NCBI RefSeq assembly: GCF_030296675.1
Contig: NZ_AP027736.1
Coordinates: 1,984,001 to 2,048,000 of the forward strand
Reading direction: 5' to 3'
Source: Demequina sediminis
Lineage (GTDB): Bacteria > Actinomycetota > Actinomycetes > Actinomycetales > Demequinaceae
DNA: 64,000 bases
The stretch's first letter is position 1. The number at the start of each line of letters is the position of its first letter. Position numbers and translations under genes: made by a program. Positions 60,626-64,000 of the stretch are shown here, in pieces. The notes under the pieces were generated by a model. It had not been told where the DNA came from and did no database searches. It saw only the letters and a list, made by a program, of their open reading frames with translations.

Positions 60626-63289
60626 ATGGGAACCCTCGCCACGCTGGCCGCGGCCCTACTGCTGACGGCCCTGATCGGCTGGTACTTCTTCGGCCCGAAG
60701 AAGTCCCGGCGCGCCCAGGTCGACGGTGGCGTGCAGGTCGTGACCGTCTCGGTCAAGGGCGGCTACAGCCCCGACGTCGTCGAGGTCGTCCAGGGCGTCC
60801 CGGTGCGGATGGTCTTCGACCGTCAGGAGTCCGGGGACTGCTCCTCCCGGGTGGTCTTCCCCGACTTCAAGGTCAACCAGTCCCTTCCCGCCTATGCGAC
60901 CACGGCGGTGGACTTCACCCCCAGGAGATCGGTGAGTACGGCTTCGCCTGCGGGATGAACATGCTGCACGGCAAGGTCCGCGTGGTCCCGGGCGCCGCCA
61001 GCGCTGTTGGTGCCGACTCGGGTGCCGCGGCATCGTCGAGCGCGCCCGGGAGTGGTGGCGTGATCGCACCCCCGCGCCCGACCGAGGAGACCTCGCCCCT
61101 TGCGGGCGGCCCGCACGGCCACGGGGGCGGCGGCAGTGCTGCGGATGTGGTCAGTGGGCCGGTGGCGATGCATGTGGCCGAGGATGAGTCGGTCGATGCG
61201 GAGGCCGCCGAGCGCGCGGCCGAGGTCGCCGATCTGCGTCGGCGGGTGATCGTCGGTGCTGTGCTGACTTTCCCGGTGCTGGTGGCGGTGATGGCCCATG
61301 AGCTGTTCGGGGCGATGTGGCCTGGGGTGCTGCTGGAGCCGTGGTTGCAGCTGGTGCTGATCGCCCCGGTGATGGTCTACACGGGCTGGCCGATCCACCG
61401 CACCGGGTGGCTGGCGCTGTCCCACCGCACCGCCGAGATGAACTCCCTGATCACGCTGGGCACGATCGCGGCGTTCGGGTTCAGCCTGGTGGTGACCTTC
61501 GTCCCGGACGTGCTGCCGGCCGATGCCCAAGAGGTCTACTACGAGGCCGTCGGGGTCATCATCACCCTGATCTTGCTGGGCCGGCTGCTGGAGACCAAGG
61601 CCAAGGCCGGCACCGGTGAGGCGATCCGCGCCCTGATCGGCCTACAACCGCGCACCGCGCGCGTCATCCGCGGCGGTGAGGAGTTCGAGATCGCCGTCAG
61701 CGACGTCCAGGTGGGCGACGTGATCGCGATCCGCCCCGGGGAGAAGCTGCCCGTGGACGGCGAGGTCAGCGAGGGAACCTCGGCCGTGGATGAGTCGATG
61801 GTCACCGGCGAACCGATCCCGGTGGTCAAGTCCACCGGGGACACGGTCATCGGTGCCACGATCAACCAGACCGGTGCGTTCCGCTACGTGGCCACCAAGG
61901 TCGGGGCGGACACCATGCTCGCCCAGATCATCCGCCTGGTCCGCGAGGCACAAGGATCCAAGGCCCCGATCCAGCGCCTGGTGGACAACGTCTCCAGCTA
62001 CTTCGTGCCCGCCGTGATCGTGATCGCGGTCTGGACGTTCGCGATCTGGTCGCTGGTCGGCCCACCGCCGGCGGGGATCTTCGCCCTGGTGGCCGCGGTC
62101 GCGGTGCTGATCATCGCCTGCCCGTGCGCCTTGGGCCTGGCCACCCCGCTGTCGATCACCGTCGGCACCGGCAAGGGCGCCACCCACGGCATCCTGATCC
62201 GTTCCGCCGAGGCACTGGAGACCGCGCACAAGCTCACCACCGTGGTGCTGGACAAGACCGGCACCATCACCAAGGGCGCCCCGTCGCTGACCGACGTGCT
62301 GCCCGCCGACGGGTTCGACGACACCGAGCTGCTGGGCCTGGTCGCCGCCGCCGAACGCGACTCTGAGCACCCGCTCGCGGCCGCGATCGTGGCTGGCGCC
62401 GCCAGCGCCGGACTCACCCTGAGCGCAACGCAGGACTTCACCTCGATCACCGGCCAGGGCGTGCGCGCCCTCGTCAAGGGCCGCCAGGTCCTGGTCGGCA
62501 ACAAGCGCCTGCTCACCGGCGCCGGGATCGACCCCACACCCTGACCGGCGACCTCGAACGTCTCGCCCGAGACGGCAAGACCCCCATGCTCGCCGCTGTG
62601 GACGGTCGCCCGGCCGGGGTGATCGGCGTGGCCGACACCCTCAAGGACGGCTCCATCGAGGCGATCGCCGCCCTGCACGCACGCGGGCTGGACGTGGTGA
62701 TGATGACCGGCGACAACCGCGATACCGCAGCGGCCATCGCCCGCCAGGTCGGCATCACCCGTGTCCTGGCCGAGGTCATGCCCGAGCACAAGGCCGCAGA
62801 GGTCAAGCGCCTGCAAGCAGGCGGCGGGATCGTGGGGATGGTCGGCGACGGCATCAACGACGCCCCAGCCCTGGCCCAGGCCGATGTCGGCTCAGCCATC
62901 GGCACCGGCACCGACGTCGCCATCGAGTCCTCCGATATCACCCTGATCTCGGGGAACCTGTCCGGTCTGGTCACCGCGGTCGACCTCTCCCGGGCCACCA
63001 TGCGCAACATCCAGCAGAACCTCGGATTCGCCTTCGGCTACAACGCCCTGGGCATCCCCATCGCCGCCGGAGTCCTCTACCCCGCCTTCGGGCTGCTGCT
63101 CAGCCCGATCATCGCCGCCCTGGCCATGGCGCTGTCCTCGCTGTCGGTGGTCGCCAACTCCAACCGGCTGCGCCGCTTCACCCCGCACCCGTGCCCGCGG
63201 CCATCACAACGCCGTCCACGGCCACCGAACCGGAGGTCGAGGTGGGACACGACCCCAACAACGACGAGATCACCAAGGAAGAGACCGCC
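60626..63289 (+). CDS. copA: Copper P1B-type ATPase with N-terminal cupredoxin domain
   Basis: About 890 residues after correction. One N-terminal helix and a cupredoxin-like domain (CGMNMLHGK metal ligands) come first. A Gly/His-rich linker ([10 protein letters not shown]) leads to the ATPase. The ATPase has TGEP, transport motif CPC ([11 protein letters not shown]), phosphorylation DKTGT, SEHPL, MTGDN and [10 protein letters not shown]. It exports Cu(I). Three one-base losses break the frame: 60918-60922 (C5 for C6), 62532-62535 (C4 for C5) and 63181-63184 (C4 for C5). After the third, the frame runs without a stop into the YHS domain below. GGAAGGA precedes ATG 60626. Confidence 0.92.
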
Positions 63290-63487
63290 ATGACCCACCA
63301 CCACGAGCACGCCTCGCACCACAACGCCACCGTGACCGACCCGGTGTGCGGGATGAGCGTGGACCCGGCCACCGCGGCGGCCACCCGCGAGCACGACGGC
63401 GTCACGTTCGCCTTCTGCTCCGCCCACTGCGCCGCCACCTTCGACGCCGACCCCCACCGCTACGGCCACCCGCACCCGGCCCACTAG
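63290..63487 (+). CDS. YHS-domain metal-binding protein
   Basis: 65 residues. A His-rich start ([11 protein letters not shown]) then a YHS/TRASH-type domain [14 protein letters not shown]...FAFCSAHC. An AAGGAAGAG site precedes ATG 63290. In the corrected sequence it is in frame with copA, so it may instead be the C-terminus of the ATPase. Confidence 0.75.
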   Translation: MTHHHEHASHHNATVTDPVCGMSVDPATAAATREHDGVTFAFCSAHCAATFDADPHRYGHPHPAH

Positions 63488-63553
63488 GACCACCGCCGAC
63501 CACGCCGTGAAGGCACGCACACCACGACCGACCCGACCCAGGAAGGACCGCCA

Positions 63554-63830
63554 TGATGACTACGGAACCGACCGCGAGGCCCTCGTGCACCGGCTGCACC
63601 GGATCGAAGGACAGGTCCGAGGTATCGAGCGCATGGCCACGGAGGACGCCTACTGCATCGACGTCCTGACCCAGGTCGCCGCTGCCTCACGCGCCCTGCA
63701 GTCGGTGGCTCTGCTGCTCCTGGATGACCACCTGCGCCACTGCCTCACCGAGGCCGCCCGAGCCGGGCCGAACATGGACGCCGAGGTCACCGAAGCCTCT
63801 CAGGCCATCGCACGCCTGGTACGCAGCTAG
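63554..63830 (+). CDS. csoR: CsoR-family copper-sensing repressor
   Basis: About 92 residues. DUF156 fold with RLHRIEGQVRGIERM and Cu ligands Cys in AYCIDVL, then His and Cys in LLDDHLRHCL. It releases its operator on Cu(I) binding. GGAAGGA precedes ATG 63554, but this ATG is one base out of frame with DDYGTDREAL, so one G is probably missing near 63557. An in-frame GTG at 63507 is the alternative start. Confidence 0.9.
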
Positions 63831-63928
63831 CGGCCCTGCCCAACCACCAACGCCCCTGACCCGCCGACTCGTTCGGTGGCGCACCGCTGCGGCCTTGAAC
63901 CGGCCCACGACCACCCATGGAGACCGAC

Positions 63929-64000
63929 ATGGCGCACCAGGCACGGATGCGGCACACGCCGCAACCACGGCAGCCGCGACCGCTCCCGCCTCGCGCCCGC
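63929..64000 (+). CDS. Start of a further copper-island gene (truncated by window end)
   Basis: ATG 63929 (MAHQARM) opens a frame to the window end. A second frame reads TDAAHAATTAAATAP and looks more like coding sequence, so another one-base loss is possible. Product unknown. Confidence 0.25.
   Translation, partial: MAHQARMRHTPQPRQPRPLPPRAR

Overview
The window is high-GC chromosomal DNA from an actinobacterium, most likely a Micrococcales member (Cellulomonas/Demequina/Micrococcus-like). The evidence is the fhaA-fhaB-pstP-ftsW-pbpA-pknA-pknB locus, a class E sortase, crgA, frequent GTG starts with 4-nt gene overlaps, and a complete C50-carotenoid operon. The genus is an inference. About eighteen otherwise intact genes carry a one- or two-base frameshift, nearly all in short C or G runs and nearly all repaired by adding one base. 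The underlying sequence therefore probably has homopolymer errors, and I annotate those genes as single CDSs and mark the break.

Layout. 1-5.9 kb (minus): a large Ig/fibronectin-repeat surface protein translationally coupled to a Ser/Thr kinase. 6-16.5 kb: gcvP, an SLH-anchored 5'-nucleotidase, a YbhN-type membrane protein, a sugar epimerase, a glycosyltransferase, and rmlB/rmlA (dTDP-sugar synthesis). 16.7-23.9 kb: glycogen phosphorylase, a low-molecular-weight phosphatase, an S4 RNA-binding protein, a YgjV-like protein, a threonine aldolase, a YchJ-like protein and a PiT phosphate transporter. 24.2-27.3 kb (minus): an uncharacterised ABC exporter cassette next to a secreted protein of unknown function.

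27.6-32.5 kb is a small island at the 3' end of a tRNA-Leu gene. It is bounded by 89-bp direct repeats and carries an IS3-family element, an IS110-family element and a hipBA toxin-antitoxin pair with three evenly spaced operator-like sites. 32.6-41 kb is the cell-wall growth/signalling locus: two FHA proteins, PP2C phosphatase, FtsW/RodA, a class B PBP, PknA and PknB with PASTA repeats. 41.1-46.3 kb is crtE-crtB-crtI-crtYe-crtYf-crtEb, all joined by 4-nt overlaps and sitting between pknB and the pabA/sortase/crgA genes that usually accompany this locus. 46.3-51.4 kb: glutamine amidotransferase, small membrane protein, sortase, crgA, rhomboid protease, cyclophilin, an Ala-rich helical protein and a CopZ-like metallochaperone.

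51.4-55.1 kb is mobile-element debris: 130-bp repeats, an IS3-type element inserted in an IS110 gene, a truncated IS3 element and the N-terminus of a MobF relaxase. 55.7-64 kb is a copper-resistance island: DUF305 lipoprotein, thioredoxin-like fragment, a Cys-pair peptide, an Lgt paralogue, a two-component system, SHOCT and DUF2933 membrane proteins, a copper P-type ATPase with an N-terminal cupredoxin domain, a YHS domain and CsoR. Metal sensing (two-component system, CsoR), export (CopA) and extracytoplasmic binding (DUF305, cupredoxin) are probably combined in this segment, which reached the chromosome on a conjugative element.
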